From Chryseolinea soli (GTDB lineage: Bacteria; Bacteroidota; Bacteroidia; Cytophagales; Cyclobacteriaceae): a DNA stretch of 64,000 nt. A program made the position numbers and the translations under genes. Position 1 is the stretch's first letter, and each line of letters opens with the position of its first letter. The notes under the pieces are model-generated. The model did not search any database. It saw only the letters and a program-made list of their open reading frames with translations, and was not told the origin of the DNA. The stretch covers positions 7,130,001 to 7,194,000 of the forward strand of contig NZ_CP032382.1 in the NCBI RefSeq assembly GCF_003589925.1. Reading direction: 5' to 3'. This document shows, piece after piece, positions 43,009-51,670 of the stretch.

Positions 43009-44208
43009 TTATTCTCCGGGCTGAGAACTCGCTTCGGTCTTGGGTATGTCTTGTCTGCGCGTGCCTCCGTATAGTTCATATTCCAGCAGGCGGCAGTCGA
43101 TCTTCGCGGTAAAAAATTCGATACGCCGCGAGGCTTTCAATCCTATCTTCTTGGCCAAATCCAGGTTGCCCGTAAAAATATAGCCGAGATACCCCTGGCA
43201 TTTCTTTTTCATGAAATCGCCCACGCGCGAGTAGGTGCCTTCCAATTCAGAGATCTCGCCAAGACGCTCACCGTATTCCGGGTTGAAATAAACCACGCCG
43301 GGTTTTTCGGGTAGCGTCGTTTCTTCGAAATCACATTGCTGGAATTGGATCAGCGAATCTACTCCGGCAATCTCGGCGTTCACTTTGGAGATCGTCGCAG
43401 CATCCAGGCTAATGTCGGATGCCACAATGGTAAGCCCCGGCACTTCGATGACCTGGTTTTGGATGATCTCCAATTCTTTTTGATACATGTCGTCGTTGTA
43501 GCCCAGCACATGCATGAACGCATAGTGGTCGCGATACAAACCCGGGGCGCGTTTCGTAGCCAAAAGCGCTGCTTCTATGGCCACCGTTCCGGAGCCACAC
43601 ATGGGATTGATAAACGGCGACACACGGTCCCACTTGGTGGCCATCACCGTGGCGGCCGCGAGGGCTTCGAGCATGGGCGCTTTGCCCGGAATTTTCCGGT
43701 AGCCGTGTTTGGCCAGCGTTTCGCCGGAAGTATCAATAAAGACCTCGGCGCGATCGTCTTTCCAATACAAATGGATCACCGCCCCCGTCAATTCATTCCC
43801 CGAGTCCGGCCGCTGCCCGGTTTCACTGCGCATGCGATCGACAATGGCATCTTTCACCTTCACGTTCACAAACATGTTGTTGTTCACGGTGGGGTGGTCC
43901 ACATTGCTGGTCACAGAAAAATAGCCATCCTTGGCCAGGATCGTCTCCCAAGGGAGGCCATTCAGCACCCGGTATAAAACATCGGGATGATTCACCTTGA
44001 ATTCTTTCAAGGCGTAGTGCACCTGGCTGGCACAACGCAGGTTTAGGTTGAGCCGGATACAATCCTTCACGGTGCCCTCCAGTTCAACGCCGGTGGAAAA
44101 CGTGCGCACGGGCACAAAGCCCAGGTCTACCACTTCGCGTTCCAGGTAGGGAGACAATCGTTTGTTGCAAGTGACGATGATGCGGCGGGGTGTGGTGAAT
44201 ATGTTCAT
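43009..44208 (-). CDS. THUMP-domain class I 23S rRNA methyltransferase (RlmL/YpsC-like)
   Basis: A 399-residue protein started at the ATG at 44208 (Met-Asn-Ile-Phe-Thr-Thr-Pro-Arg-Arg), where family members begin; a start 27 codons upstream is weaker. Residues about 40-155 are the THUMP domain, and 160-390 the methyltransferase fold, with the SAM-binding region Cys-Gly-Ser-Gly-Thr-Val-Ala-Ile-Glu-Ala-Ala at about 198-208 and the catalytic NPxYG motif as FNPEYGERL. These enzymes make m2G in 23S rRNA. It is divergent to purL with a 123-bp gap that should hold both promoters. Confidence 0.88.
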   Translation of the reverse strand: MNIFTTPRRIIVTCNKRLSPYLEREVVDLGFVPVRTFSTGVELEGTVKDCIRLNLNLRCASQVHYALKEFKVNHPDVLYRVLNGLPWETILAKDGYFSVTSNVDHPTVNNNMFVNVKVKDAIVDRMRSETGQRPDSGNELTGAVIHLYWKDDRAEVFIDTSGETLAKHGYRKIPGKAPMLEALAAATVMATKWDRVSPFINPMCGSGTVAIEAALLATKRAPGLYRDHYAFMHVLGYNDDMYQKELEIIQNQVIEVPGLTIVASDISLDAATISKVNAEIAGVDSLIQFQQCDFEETTLPEKPGVVYFNPEYGERLGEISELEGTYSRVGDFMKKKCQGYLGYIFTGNLDLAKKIGLKASRRIEFFTAKIDCRLLEYELYGGTRRQDIPKTEASSQPGE

Positions 44209-44331
44209 GATCGGAGCGCAAACATACCCATACTTTTTCAACTCGCCCAGCCGGGGAAGAATTTGAACTATTCCCTCCCAATCCAGCAAAATGATTCGTA
44301 TTTTTGCGGCTCAAAATCCTGATCAATCTCC

Positions 44332-47300
44332 ATGATTTTATTCTTCCGTTCGAAGGCCAACACTCTGTACGCGGTTGGTGTGGCGCAGCCTTTGCAAAAT
44401 TCTGATATTGAGAAACTTACCTGGCTCTTTGGCGAGGCACAGCCGTTGGCCGAAAAGCACCTGGCCGGCTTCTTCGTGGGACCCCGCAAGGAAATGATCA
44501 CCCCCTGGAGCACCAACGCCGTGGAAATCACCCAAACCATGGGCATCGCCGGCATCCAACGGATCGAAGAGTTCTTCGTCGTGAAAGGCGCCGACGCCAA
44601 ACACGACCGCATGCTCCAGGTGCTCTACACCACCCTGGACCAGGACCTCTTCACCATCCACCACACCCCCGAGCCCATCCTGGAGATCGACGACATCGGG
44701 GCCTACAGCGCCAAGGAAGGCCTGGCCCTGAACAAGCAAGAAATTGAATACCTGGAAAACGTGAGCCGCGAGCTCGGCCGCAAGCTCACCGACAGCGAAG
44801 TGTTTGGCTTCTCGCAGGTGAACTCCGAACACTGCCGCCACAAGATCTTCAACGGCACGTTCATCATCGACGGCGAAGAGAAAACGTCCACCCTGTTTCA
44901 ACTCATCAAGAAGACCTCGAAAGAACATCCCAATTTTCTCGTCTCGGCCTATAAGGACAACGTGGCCTTCATCAAAGGTCCCCGCATCGAACAATTCGCG
45001 CCGGCACGCCAGGACATTGCCGATTATTTCAAGATCGAAGACATCGACTCCGTGATCTCGGTGAAGGCCGAAACGCATAACTTCCCCACCACGGTAGAAC
45101 CCTTCAACGGAGCCGCTACCGGTTCGGGTGGCGAAATCCGTGACCGGCTCGCCGGCGGAAAGGGGTCCCTTCCTCTGGCGGGAACCGCCGTTTATATTAC
45201 TTCCTATCCCCGCTTGGAAGGCGATCGTCCCTGGGAGAAAAAATTCGAAGCCCGCCCGTGGCTCTATCAAACCCCGGAAGAGATCCTCATCAAAGCGTCG
45301 GACGGCGCTTCCGATTTTGGTAACAAATTCGGTCAACCCCTCATTGGCGGAAGCGTGCTGACATTCGAGCATTTTGAAGACGCCAAAAAATTCGGTTTCG
45401 ACAAAGTGATCATGCTCGCCGGCGGCGTGGGCTACGGCAAAGAGAAGGACAGCAAGAAGGAACACCTCCAGGCCGGCGACAAGATCGTGTTGTTGGGTGG
45501 AGACAACTATCGCATCGGCATGGGCGGTGGCGCCGTATCGTCGGTGGCCACGGGCGAATATGGAAACTCCATCGAGTTGAACGCCATTCAACGTTCCAAT
45601 CCCGAAATGCAAAAGCGCGTGATGAACGCCATCCGCGCCATGGTGGAGTCAGACATCAATCCCATCGTATCCATTCACGATCACGGCGCGGGCGGTCACT
45701 TGAACTGTCTGTCTGAATTGCTGGAGGAAACCGGTGGTGCCGTACATTTGGATAAATTGCCCGTGGGCGATCCGACACTTTCCGACAAAGAGATCATCAG
45801 CAACGAATCGCAGGAGCGCATGGGCCTGGCCATCAAAGCCAAGGATGCCGAGATGCTCCGCACGGTTTCCGCCCGCGAGCGTGCCCCCTTCTACGAAGTA
45901 GGCGAAGCCACCGGTGGCCACGAACTCGTCTTCGACAAAAAAGGACAAGCCGCAACGCCGTTCGATTTGAAAGTGAACCATCTTTTCGGTTCATCCCCCA
46001 AAACCATCCTCCGCGACGCAACCCAACCCACCACGTACAGGCCAGTGGTCTATGACGCGTCAAAGATTACCGAATACCTCCATCACGTGCTGCAATTGGA
46101 AGCCGTGGCCTGCAAAGATTGGCTGACCAACAAAGTCGACCGCTCGGTTACCGGCAAAGTGGCCACGCAGCAAACTTGCGGCCCCATACAGCTTCCGTTG
46201 AACAACGTAGCCGTTATGGCACTCGATTACATCGGAAACAAAGGGGTGGCGACGGGCATCGGCCATGCTCCGGGCGCAGCCCTGATCGACCCGGCAGCGG
46301 GTAGTCTCATGGCGATCGCCGAGTCGCTCACCAACCTCGTGTGGGCCCCGCTCACGCACGGCCTGAAGGGCGTTTCCCTCAGCGCCAACTGGATGTGGCC
46401 TTCGAAGAACAAAGGCGAAGATGCGCGGTTGTACAGCGCCGTGCAGGCCGTGAGTGATTTCAGCATCGCGCTGGGCATCAACATCCCGACCGGAAAGGAT
46501 TCGCTTTCCATGACCCAAAAATATCCCAATGGCGACGTCGTGTTTGCCCCGGGCACGGTCATCATCAGTGCTGTCGGAGAAGTAGAAGACATTACCAAGA
46601 CCGTCTCTCCCGCGCTGCAGCCGGTGAGCGGATCGAAACTGTTATACATCAACCTCTCGCAAGACACTTTCAAACTCGGAGGCAGCAGCCTGGCACAGGT
46701 GTTGAACCTGCTGGGCAACGAAACGCCTACCGTGAAAGACGCTGCTTATTTTGCCAAAGGATTTGAAGCCTTGCAGCAACTCATCCGCAAAGGATTGGTG
46801 CTGGCCGGCCACGACATCTCCGAAGGCGGTTTGATCACTGCGTTACTGGAAATGTGTTTCGCTGTTCCCAACGTCGGCCTTTCGCTGAATGTCGGCGGAC
46901 TCGGCAACGACCTGGTGAAGATCCTCTTCAACGAAAATCCGGGGGTTGTCATCCAGGTGAACGACGACGCTGCGGTGACCTCCATCCTAAACCAAGCGGG
47001 TATCTCGGCGCTCCTATTGGGCACCGTTTCTTCCGAGCGTAAAGTATCCATCCAGCACCCGACGACCACCCTGTCGCTGGACGTCGACGCCTTGCGCGAT
47101 ACGTGGTTCAAAACTTCGTTCCTGCTCGACAGCCGTCAACGTCCCGTCGCACACGCCACGAAACGTTTTGAGAACTACAAGAAGCATGTCCTGCAATACA
47201 AACTTCAACCGAAGTTCGACGGGCAATTCAGCACCTATGGCATTGACCCCACACGCCGGAAGGCCTCCGGTCTCAAAGCGGCGATCATCCGCGAGAAAGG

Positions 47301-48021
47301 TGTGAACGGCGACCGCGAGATGGCCTATGCGCTTTACCTGGCGGGATTCGATGTGAAAGACGTGCACATGACCGACCTGGTGTCGGGGCGCGAAGATCTT
47401 TCGGATGTGAAGATGATCGTGTTCGTGGGAGGCTTCTCCAACTCCGATGTATTGGGTTCCGCGAAGGGCTGGGCTGGGGCTTTCCTGTACAATCCCAAAG
47501 CAAAACAGGCGCTGGATAATTTCTATGCACGTCCCGACACGTTGAGCTTAGGGGTGTGCAACGGTTGCCAGCTGATGATGGAGCTCGGCTTGTTGTATCC
47601 CGAGTGGAAGGATCATCCTAAAATGCATCACAACGGCTCAGGCAAATTCGAATCGACGTTTATCGCGGTCACGGTTCCCGAAAATAATTCCGTAATGCTC
47701 GGCAGCCTGAAGGGTTCCACCCTTGGTGTGTGGCTCGCACACGGCGAGGGACAGTTCCGCTTGCCCGACGATCGCTCAAAATTTAACATTGCCGCGGCCT
47801 ACACACACACGGAATATCCGGGCAATCCGAACGACTCGGACTTTGCTACAGCGGCCCTTTATTCGAAAGACGGACGGCACCTGGCCATCATGCCGCACAT
47901 CGAAAGATCGCTTTTCCCGTGGAATTGGGGCTTTTATCCTTCCGAGCGGAAGGCCGACAAAATCTCTCCCTGGATTGAGCCGTTTGTCAACGCCAGAGAG
48001 TGGATCAAAAAACATTCCTGA
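44332..48021 (+). CDS. purL: Phosphoribosylformylglycinamidine synthase (single-chain PurL)
   Basis: A 1229-residue cytosolic enzyme of the long, single-chain type. It makes FGAM from FGAR, glutamine and ATP in purine synthesis. Residues 1-145 form the PurS-like part, about 160-960 the two ATP-binding AIRS-like halves (for instance NSEHCRHKIFNGTF, VKAETHNFPTTVEPFNGAATG and HDHGAGGHLNCLSELLEE), and about 1010-1229 the glutaminase. The glutaminase triad is Cys1076 in GVCNGC, with His1189 and Glu1191 in MPHIERS. All key residues are present. It is a single-gene unit. Confidence 0.97.
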   Translation: MILFFRSKANTLYAVGVAQPLQNSDIEKLTWLFGEAQPLAEKHLAGFFVGPRKEMITPWSTNAVEITQTMGIAGIQRIEEFFVVKGADAKHDRMLQVLYTTLDQDLFTIHHTPEPILEIDDIGAYSAKEGLALNKQEIEYLENVSRELGRKLTDSEVFGFSQVNSEHCRHKIFNGTFIIDGEEKTSTLFQLIKKTSKEHPNFLVSAYKDNVAFIKGPRIEQFAPARQDIADYFKIEDIDSVISVKAETHNFPTTVEPFNGAATGSGGEIRDRLAGGKGSLPLAGTAVYITSYPRLEGDRPWEKKFEARPWLYQTPEEILIKASDGASDFGNKFGQPLIGGSVLTFEHFEDAKKFGFDKVIMLAGGVGYGKEKDSKKEHLQAGDKIVLLGGDNYRIGMGGGAVSSVATGEYGNSIELNAIQRSNPEMQKRVMNAIRAMVESDINPIVSIHDHGAGGHLNCLSELLEETGGAVHLDKLPVGDPTLSDKEIISNESQERMGLAIKAKDAEMLRTVSARERAPFYEVGEATGGHELVFDKKGQAATPFDLKVNHLFGSSPKTILRDATQPTTYRPVVYDASKITEYLHHVLQLEAVACKDWLTNKVDRSVTGKVATQQTCGPIQLPLNNVAVMALDYIGNKGVATGIGHAPGAALIDPAAGSLMAIAESLTNLVWAPLTHGLKGVSLSANWMWPSKNKGEDARLYSAVQAVSDFSIALGINIPTGKDSLSMTQKYPNGDVVFAPGTVIISAVGEVEDITKTVSPALQPVSGSKLLYINLSQDTFKLGGSSLAQVLNLLGNETPTVKDAAYFAKGFEALQQLIRKGLVLAGHDISEGGLITALLEMCFAVPNVGLSLNVGGLGNDLVKILFNENPGVVIQVNDDAAVTSILNQAGISALLLGTVSSERKVSIQHPTTTLSLDVDALRDTWFKTSFLLDSRQRPVAHATKRFENYKKHVLQYKLQPKFDGQFSTYGIDPTRRKASGLKAAIIREKGVNGDREMAYALYLAGFDVKDVHMTDLVSGREDLSDVKMIVFVGGFSNSDVLGSAKGWAGAFLYNPKAKQALDNFYARPDTLSLGVCNGCQLMMELGLLYPEWKDHPKMHHNGSGKFESTFIAVTVPENNSVMLGSLKGSTLGVWLAHGEGQFRLPDDRSKFNIAAAYTHTEYPGNPNDSDFATAALYSKDGRHLAIMPHIERSLFPWNWGFYPSERKADKISPWIEPFVNAREWIKKHS

Positions 48022-48101
48022 TTTCTCAACAAAGGTTCTGGTCATCTGTTGTTCTGGTGTTTGAATAGCCTTATATTCAAATCAGAATAACAGGTGAACC
48101 T

Positions 48102-48683
48102 ATGAAGAAGCTATTACCCTCTCTCTCCTTTATCTGCCTGGTTTTTATGGCTAGTTGCCTTGGCTACAAAGAGCTACCGGTGGAGTATGACTACAGCTAC
48201 AAAGGCAATTTCAAAAAATACAAAACGTTCGACATCATGAAGCCCGCAGGTCCTGCTGATTCGAGCATGACCAACGAAGTGATTGAAAAATCGATCATCC
48301 AGCGGATGAAATTTCTCGGCTACCGCCAGAATTCCAATAAGCCTCACCTGATCATTGGTTTTAAAATGTTCGACGACAGCCTGCGTTTCAATGGCTACAA
48401 TCAGCCCGAAATTGAGGAATGGGTAAAAACACAAAACGAGAACGTAGACTACGATCCCCAGAAATTTGCCATGAACACCGGCACCCTGCTCATTCAGTTC
48501 TATGACCGGCGCCAAAACCGCTCCATCTGGCAAGGATATGCCACCACCCAATACGGTTCCATCGATTTCAATAACAGCCGCCACCTGCGCAACGCCGTTA
48601 TTTCCATCCTGGATAAATACCGGTTCTGGGCCGAAGGATTCATGGAAGGGGCTACCGCCACGGCCGAGGAAAAAGACCTCTAA
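48102..48683 (+). CDS. DUF4136-family lipoprotein
   Basis: A 193-residue lipoprotein. The signal peptide ends in Phe-Met-Ala-Ser-Cys (lipid on Cys19). The mature part fits DUF4136: a start near residue 33 with YKTFDIM, later LIIGFKM and a conserved segment RRQNRSIWQGYATT near 143-156. Such proteins are exported and of unknown role. It is 80 bp downstream of purL and 87 bp upstream of the tRNA gene. Confidence 0.85.
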   Translation: MKKLLPSLSFICLVFMASCLGYKELPVEYDYSYKGNFKKYKTFDIMKPAGPADSSMTNEVIEKSIIQRMKFLGYRQNSNKPHLIIGFKMFDDSLRFNGYNQPEIEEWVKTQNENVDYDPQKFAMNTGTLLIQFYDRRQNRSIWQGYATTQYGSIDFNNSRHLRNAVISILDKYRFWAEGFMEGATATAEEKDL

Positions 48684-48721
48684 AATTTTACACTGGGGTT
48701 ACTATTTCCAAAAAATAATTC

Positions 48722-48729
48722 TACATTTG
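48722..48729 (+). promoter_or_regulatory. -7 promoter element for the tRNA-Gln gene
   Basis: TACATTTG matches the Bacteroidota -7 consensus TAnnTTTG exactly and lies 41 bp upstream of the tRNA. The -33 TTTG box is not clear; TTTC at 48705 is too close. Confidence 0.5.
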
Positions 48730-48770
48730 CAATCCCAAAATAAGGGTGCCAGTGCTCTTTTTGGCGGTTT

Positions 48771-48843
48771 TGTCCGATGGTGTAACTGGCAACACGCCTG
48801 ATTTTGATTCAGGAAAGTCCAGGTTCGAGCCCTGGTCGGACAA
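48771..48843 (+). tRNA. tRNA-Gln (anticodon TTG)
   Basis: A full cloverleaf can be drawn. The acceptor TGTCCGA (48771-48777) pairs with TCGGACA (48836-48842) and the discriminator base is A48843. The anticodon stem CCTGA/TCAGG (48797-48801, 48809-48813) closes the loop TT-TTG-AT with anticodon TTG at 48804-48806. The T arm is CCAGG-TTCGAGC-CCTGG. CCA is not encoded. TTG reads CAA glutamine codons, and CAG by wobble. Confidence 0.95.
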
Positions 48844-48850
48844 CGAAAGT

Positions 48851-48879
48851 AAAATCCCGGTCATTGAGGCCGGGATTTT
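48851..48879 (+). terminator. Rho-independent terminator after tRNA-Gln
   Basis: AAAATCCCGG pairs with CCGGGATTTT (48870-48879) around a short loop, with a T-rich end running on from it. It lies 7 bp after the tRNA. Confidence 0.8.
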
Positions 48880-48956
48880 ATTTGTTTGCAAACCGGAGCC
48901 TTTTGGAGTTACGGGACCGGGCGCAAGCCGAATGAACGAATAATGGATAATATCCC

Positions 48957-49886
48957 ATGGCGGTAAAGATTTTCAGCGGAAGAGCTACAACCTACCTGGC
49001 AGAAAAAATTGCCAATGCGTATGGCGAGCCTTTGGGTGAAGTGAACTATCAGCAGTTCAGCGACGGCGAAATGTCGCCCTTCATCACCGAGTCGGTTCGC
49101 GGCCACGAGGTCTTTATCATCCAATCCACCTTCCCCCCTTCCGATCATTTGATGGAACTGTTGCTGATGGTCGACGCCGCTAAGCGTGCCAGCGCCTCCA
49201 GCATCAACGTGGTGATCCCCTATTTTGGATACGCCCGCCAGGACCGCAAGGACAAACCCCGGGTGGCCATTGCCGCCAAGCTGATCGCCAACCTCATCTC
49301 GGCTGCCGGCGCCAACCGCATCATGGCCTGCGACTTGCACGCCGACCAGATCCAAGGCTTCTTCGACATCCCGGTGGATCACCTGGATGGTTCTTATATT
49401 TTCGTGCCCTACCTCAAATCGCTGGGATTGAGCGACATCATGTTTGCTTCACCCGATGTAGGCGGCATCAAACGCGCCCGCAGCTTTGCCAAGTTCTTTG
49501 ACGCCGAGCTGGCCGTGTGCGACAAATACCGCAAGGAAGCCAACAAGGTCGAGTCCATGCGCCTGATTGGCGAGGTGGAAGGCAAAGACGTGGTCTTGGT
49601 AGACGACCTGATCGACACCGCCGGCACCATCTGCAAGGCGGCCGTATTGTTGAAGGACAAAGGTGCCAAGTCGGTACGCGCCGTGTGTACCCACCCCGTG
49701 TTGTCGGGAAAGGCCTACGAAAACATCGAGAACTCGGTGCTGGAAGAGCTGGCCGTGAGCGACACGATCCCGCTGAAACAACAGACCAACAAGATCAAAG
49801 TGCTTTCGGTGTCCACACTCTACGCAAAGGCCATCCGCAAGATCCACGATAACGAGTCGATCAGTTCACTCTTTATCAAGCTGTAA
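48957..49886 (+). CDS. prs: Ribose-phosphate pyrophosphokinase (PRPP synthase)
   Basis: A 309-residue cytosolic enzyme of usual class I length. It makes PRPP from ribose-5-phosphate and ATP. The flexible catalytic segment and ATP-binding loop are in PYFGYARQDRKDKPRVAIAAK (about 83-103), and the PRPP-binding motif is VVLVDDLIDTAGTI at about 208-221. The start at 48957 (Met-Ala-Val-Lys-Ile-Phe-Ser-Gly) fits the family. It is followed 41 bp later by rplY, and rplY and pth follow in order. Confidence 0.97.
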   Translation: MAVKIFSGRATTYLAEKIANAYGEPLGEVNYQQFSDGEMSPFITESVRGHEVFIIQSTFPPSDHLMELLLMVDAAKRASASSINVVIPYFGYARQDRKDKPRVAIAAKLIANLISAAGANRIMACDLHADQIQGFFDIPVDHLDGSYIFVPYLKSLGLSDIMFASPDVGGIKRARSFAKFFDAELAVCDKYRKEANKVESMRLIGEVEGKDVVLVDDLIDTAGTICKAAVLLKDKGAKSVRAVCTHPVLSGKAYENIENSVLEELAVSDTIPLKQQTNKIKVLSVSTLYAKAIRKIHDNESISSLFIKL

Positions 49887-49927
49887 CATTCGAATTTTCA
49901 ATTATCAAATCAAATAAATAAACACTT

Positions 49928-50602
49928 ATGAAAACCATTGAGATTATAGGGTATCGACGAGCAAATCTCGGTAAGGCTGATGCACAAAAGTTGAGAGACG
50001 AAGGTCTTGTTCCCTGCGTATTGTACGGAGGCAACGAGCAAATTCACTTCTACTCTCCCATGATCCTTTTCCGCGACCTCGTGTACACGAACGAAGCACA
50101 CTTTGTGCACATCAACCTCGAAGGTCTGGAGGCGCAAGCCATTCTGCAGGAAGTGCAGTTCCACCCGGTGAGTGAGATCATCTTGCACGCCGATTTCCTT
50201 CGCATCAGCGAGGACAGAAAGATCAAGATGAACATCCCGGCCCGTTTGGTCGGTCAGGCTCCCGGTGTCTCCAAAGGTGGTACGCTGGTACAAAAGAGAT
50301 CTTCTTTGAAAGTTTATGCTTTCCCGAAAGACATGCCCGATCACATCGACGTAGATGTTACGGCCCTGGATTTCCACCACGCTATTAAAGTGGGCGATAT
50401 CAAATCTGCAGGCCTGGAGTTCATGGACCCCAAGCAAGCTTCCGTTGCCGTAGTAGAAGTACCCCGCGCTGCTAAAATGGCTGCTGAAGAAGCTGCTGCC
50501 GCTCCTGCGGAAGGTGCTGCCGCTGCTGCTCCGGCTGCTGCTGCCGCCGCTCCGGCTGCGAAGAAAGCTGACGCCCCTAAGAAAGAAGAAGGCAAGAAGT
50601 AA
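49928..50602 (+). CDS. rplY: 50S ribosomal protein L25 (general stress protein Ctc type)
   Basis: A 224-residue protein of the long Ctc type. The N-terminal 95 residues are the 5S-rRNA-binding L25 domain (GYRRANLGKADAQKLRDEGLVPCVLYGG at its start), and residues 96-180 the TL5/Ctc C-terminal barrel. The last 45 residues are Ala-rich with Glu/Pro/Lys, low in complexity and probably disordered. It is encoded between prs and pth, a common bacterial order. A terminator follows. Confidence 0.95.
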   Translation: MKTIEIIGYRRANLGKADAQKLRDEGLVPCVLYGGNEQIHFYSPMILFRDLVYTNEAHFVHINLEGLEAQAILQEVQFHPVSEIILHADFLRISEDRKIKMNIPARLVGQAPGVSKGGTLVQKRSSLKVYAFPKDMPDHIDVDVTALDFHHAIKVGDIKSAGLEFMDPKQASVAVVEVPRAAKMAAEEAAAAPAEGAAAAAPAAAAAAPAAKKADAPKKEEGKK

Positions 50603-50624
50603 TCGCAATGCCCTTATAAAAATG

Positions 50625-50656
50625 AAAATCCCCCGGTCAACACCGGGGGATTTTTT
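50625..50656 (+). terminator. Rho-independent terminator after rplY
   Basis: AAAATCCCCCGGT pairs with ACCGGGGGATTTT around CAAC, followed by a T-run (T6). pth begins 36 bp on and so may need its own promoter or read-through. Confidence 0.9.
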
Positions 50657-50692
50657 GTTTATTGCCGTGACCATAATTTTTTCTTTTAACGT

Positions 50693-51253
50693 ATGAAATA
50701 CCTCGTTGCCGGATTGGGGAACATCGGTGCGGAATATGAGCTTACCCGCCACAACATCGGTTTCCTGGTGCTGGACCAACTGGCCGATCAACACAAGGTC
50801 GAATTTACGTTGCAGCGCCACGCTGAAACCGCCGACTTTCGGTTCAAGGGAAAGTCGATCCACCTGATCAAACCCACCACCTACATGAACCTGAGTGGAA
50901 AAGCAGTAGCCTATTGGTTGCAGGAACTGAAGATCCCCAAAGAAAATCTGCTGGTGATCATGGACGACATCGCGCTGCCCTTCGGCAGCCTGCGCCTGCG
51001 CCCCAAAGGAAGCTCGGCCGGTCACAACGGGCTGAAGAATATCGAACTGGTGCTGAGCGGCCAAGATTATGCCCGCCTGCGCTTTGGCGTGGGCAATGCG
51101 TTTGGCAAGGGACAGCAAGCCGACTATGTGCTCAGCAATTTCTCCAAAGACGAATTCAAACAATTGCCTGATCTGATGATCAAGGCCAACGAAATGGTGC
51201 TGTCGTTCTGCACCCAGGGCGTGGAGCGGACGATGAGCCAATACAACGATTGA
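50693..51253 (+). CDS. pth: Peptidyl-tRNA hydrolase
   Basis: A 186-residue enzyme of usual length that releases peptides from stalled peptidyl-tRNA. The catalytic residues are all in place: Asn10 in AGLGNIG, His20 in TRHNIGF, the Asn of TTYMNLSG near 68 and the Asp of [10 protein letters not shown] near 93-95. [13 protein letters not shown] near 105 also matches. It begins at the ATG at 50693 and is followed 21 bp later by the thiamine-binding gene. Confidence 0.97.
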   Translation: MKYLVAGLGNIGAEYELTRHNIGFLVLDQLADQHKVEFTLQRHAETADFRFKGKSIHLIKPTTYMNLSGKAVAYWLQELKIPKENLLVIMDDIALPFGSLRLRPKGSSAGHNGLKNIELVLSGQDYARLRFGVGNAFGKGQQADYVLSNFSKDEFKQLPDLMIKANEMVLSFCTQGVERTMSQYND

Positions 51254-51274
51254 TCAATCAAAAAAAATAGCATC

Positions 51275-51592
51275 ATGAAACATCAGGTACACGTGGCGAT
51301 CCAGGTCGTCCCCATCGCTCAAATCCCCCACTACCCCATCATCGACAAGGCTATCGAGGTCATTGATGCGTCGGGCGTGAACTATCGCGTAGGGGCCATG
51401 GAAACGGTTATGCAAGGCGATTACGATACCATCATGGACGTGGTTCGTCGGGCGCAGGAAGCCTGCTTTGAAGCCGGGGCCGATGAGGTCGTGGTGGCCT
51501 TGAAGGTGCATGCACGCAAACGCGGCGACATCACGTGGGAAGAGAAGCTTGAGAAATACGAAGAGGGGCATTTAACCCCTCTCGTGAAATAA
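51275..51592 (+). CDS. MTH1187-type thiamine-binding protein
   Basis: A 105-residue protein of the MTH1187/YkoF (DUF77) family: a ferredoxin-like fold with Val-His-Val-Ala-Ile-Gln-Val-Val-Pro at the start, Ala-Ile-Glu-Val-Ile-Asp-Ala-Ser-Gly-Val at 27-36 and the Gly-Ala-Met-Glu-Thr-Val-Met-Gln-Gly strand. Family members bind thiamine or a thiamine-like pyrimidine, probably as a tetramer. It lies 21 bp after pth and could be co-transcribed. No thiamine synthesis gene is near. Confidence 0.85.
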   Translation: MKHQVHVAIQVVPIAQIPHYPIIDKAIEVIDASGVNYRVGAMETVMQGDYDTIMDVVRRAQEACFEAGADEVVVALKVHARKRGDITWEEKLEKYEEGHLTPLVK

Positions 51593-51609
51593 CTTTAGGC
51601 GAGTCAAAA

Positions 51610-51637
51610 GTAGCCAGTAGCCAGTAGTCAGTAGCCA
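51610..51637. repeat. Heptamer repeat (GTAGCCA / GTAGTCA), four units
   Basis: Four contiguous units: GTAGCCA, GTAGCCA, GTAGTCA and GTAGCCA. It is of the same family as the arrays near 29.4-29.7 kb. It lies between convergent genes, as those do. Confidence 0.8.
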
Positions 51638-51670
51638 ACCTGACGGAATCGTCTGACTTGGTTAGATGCT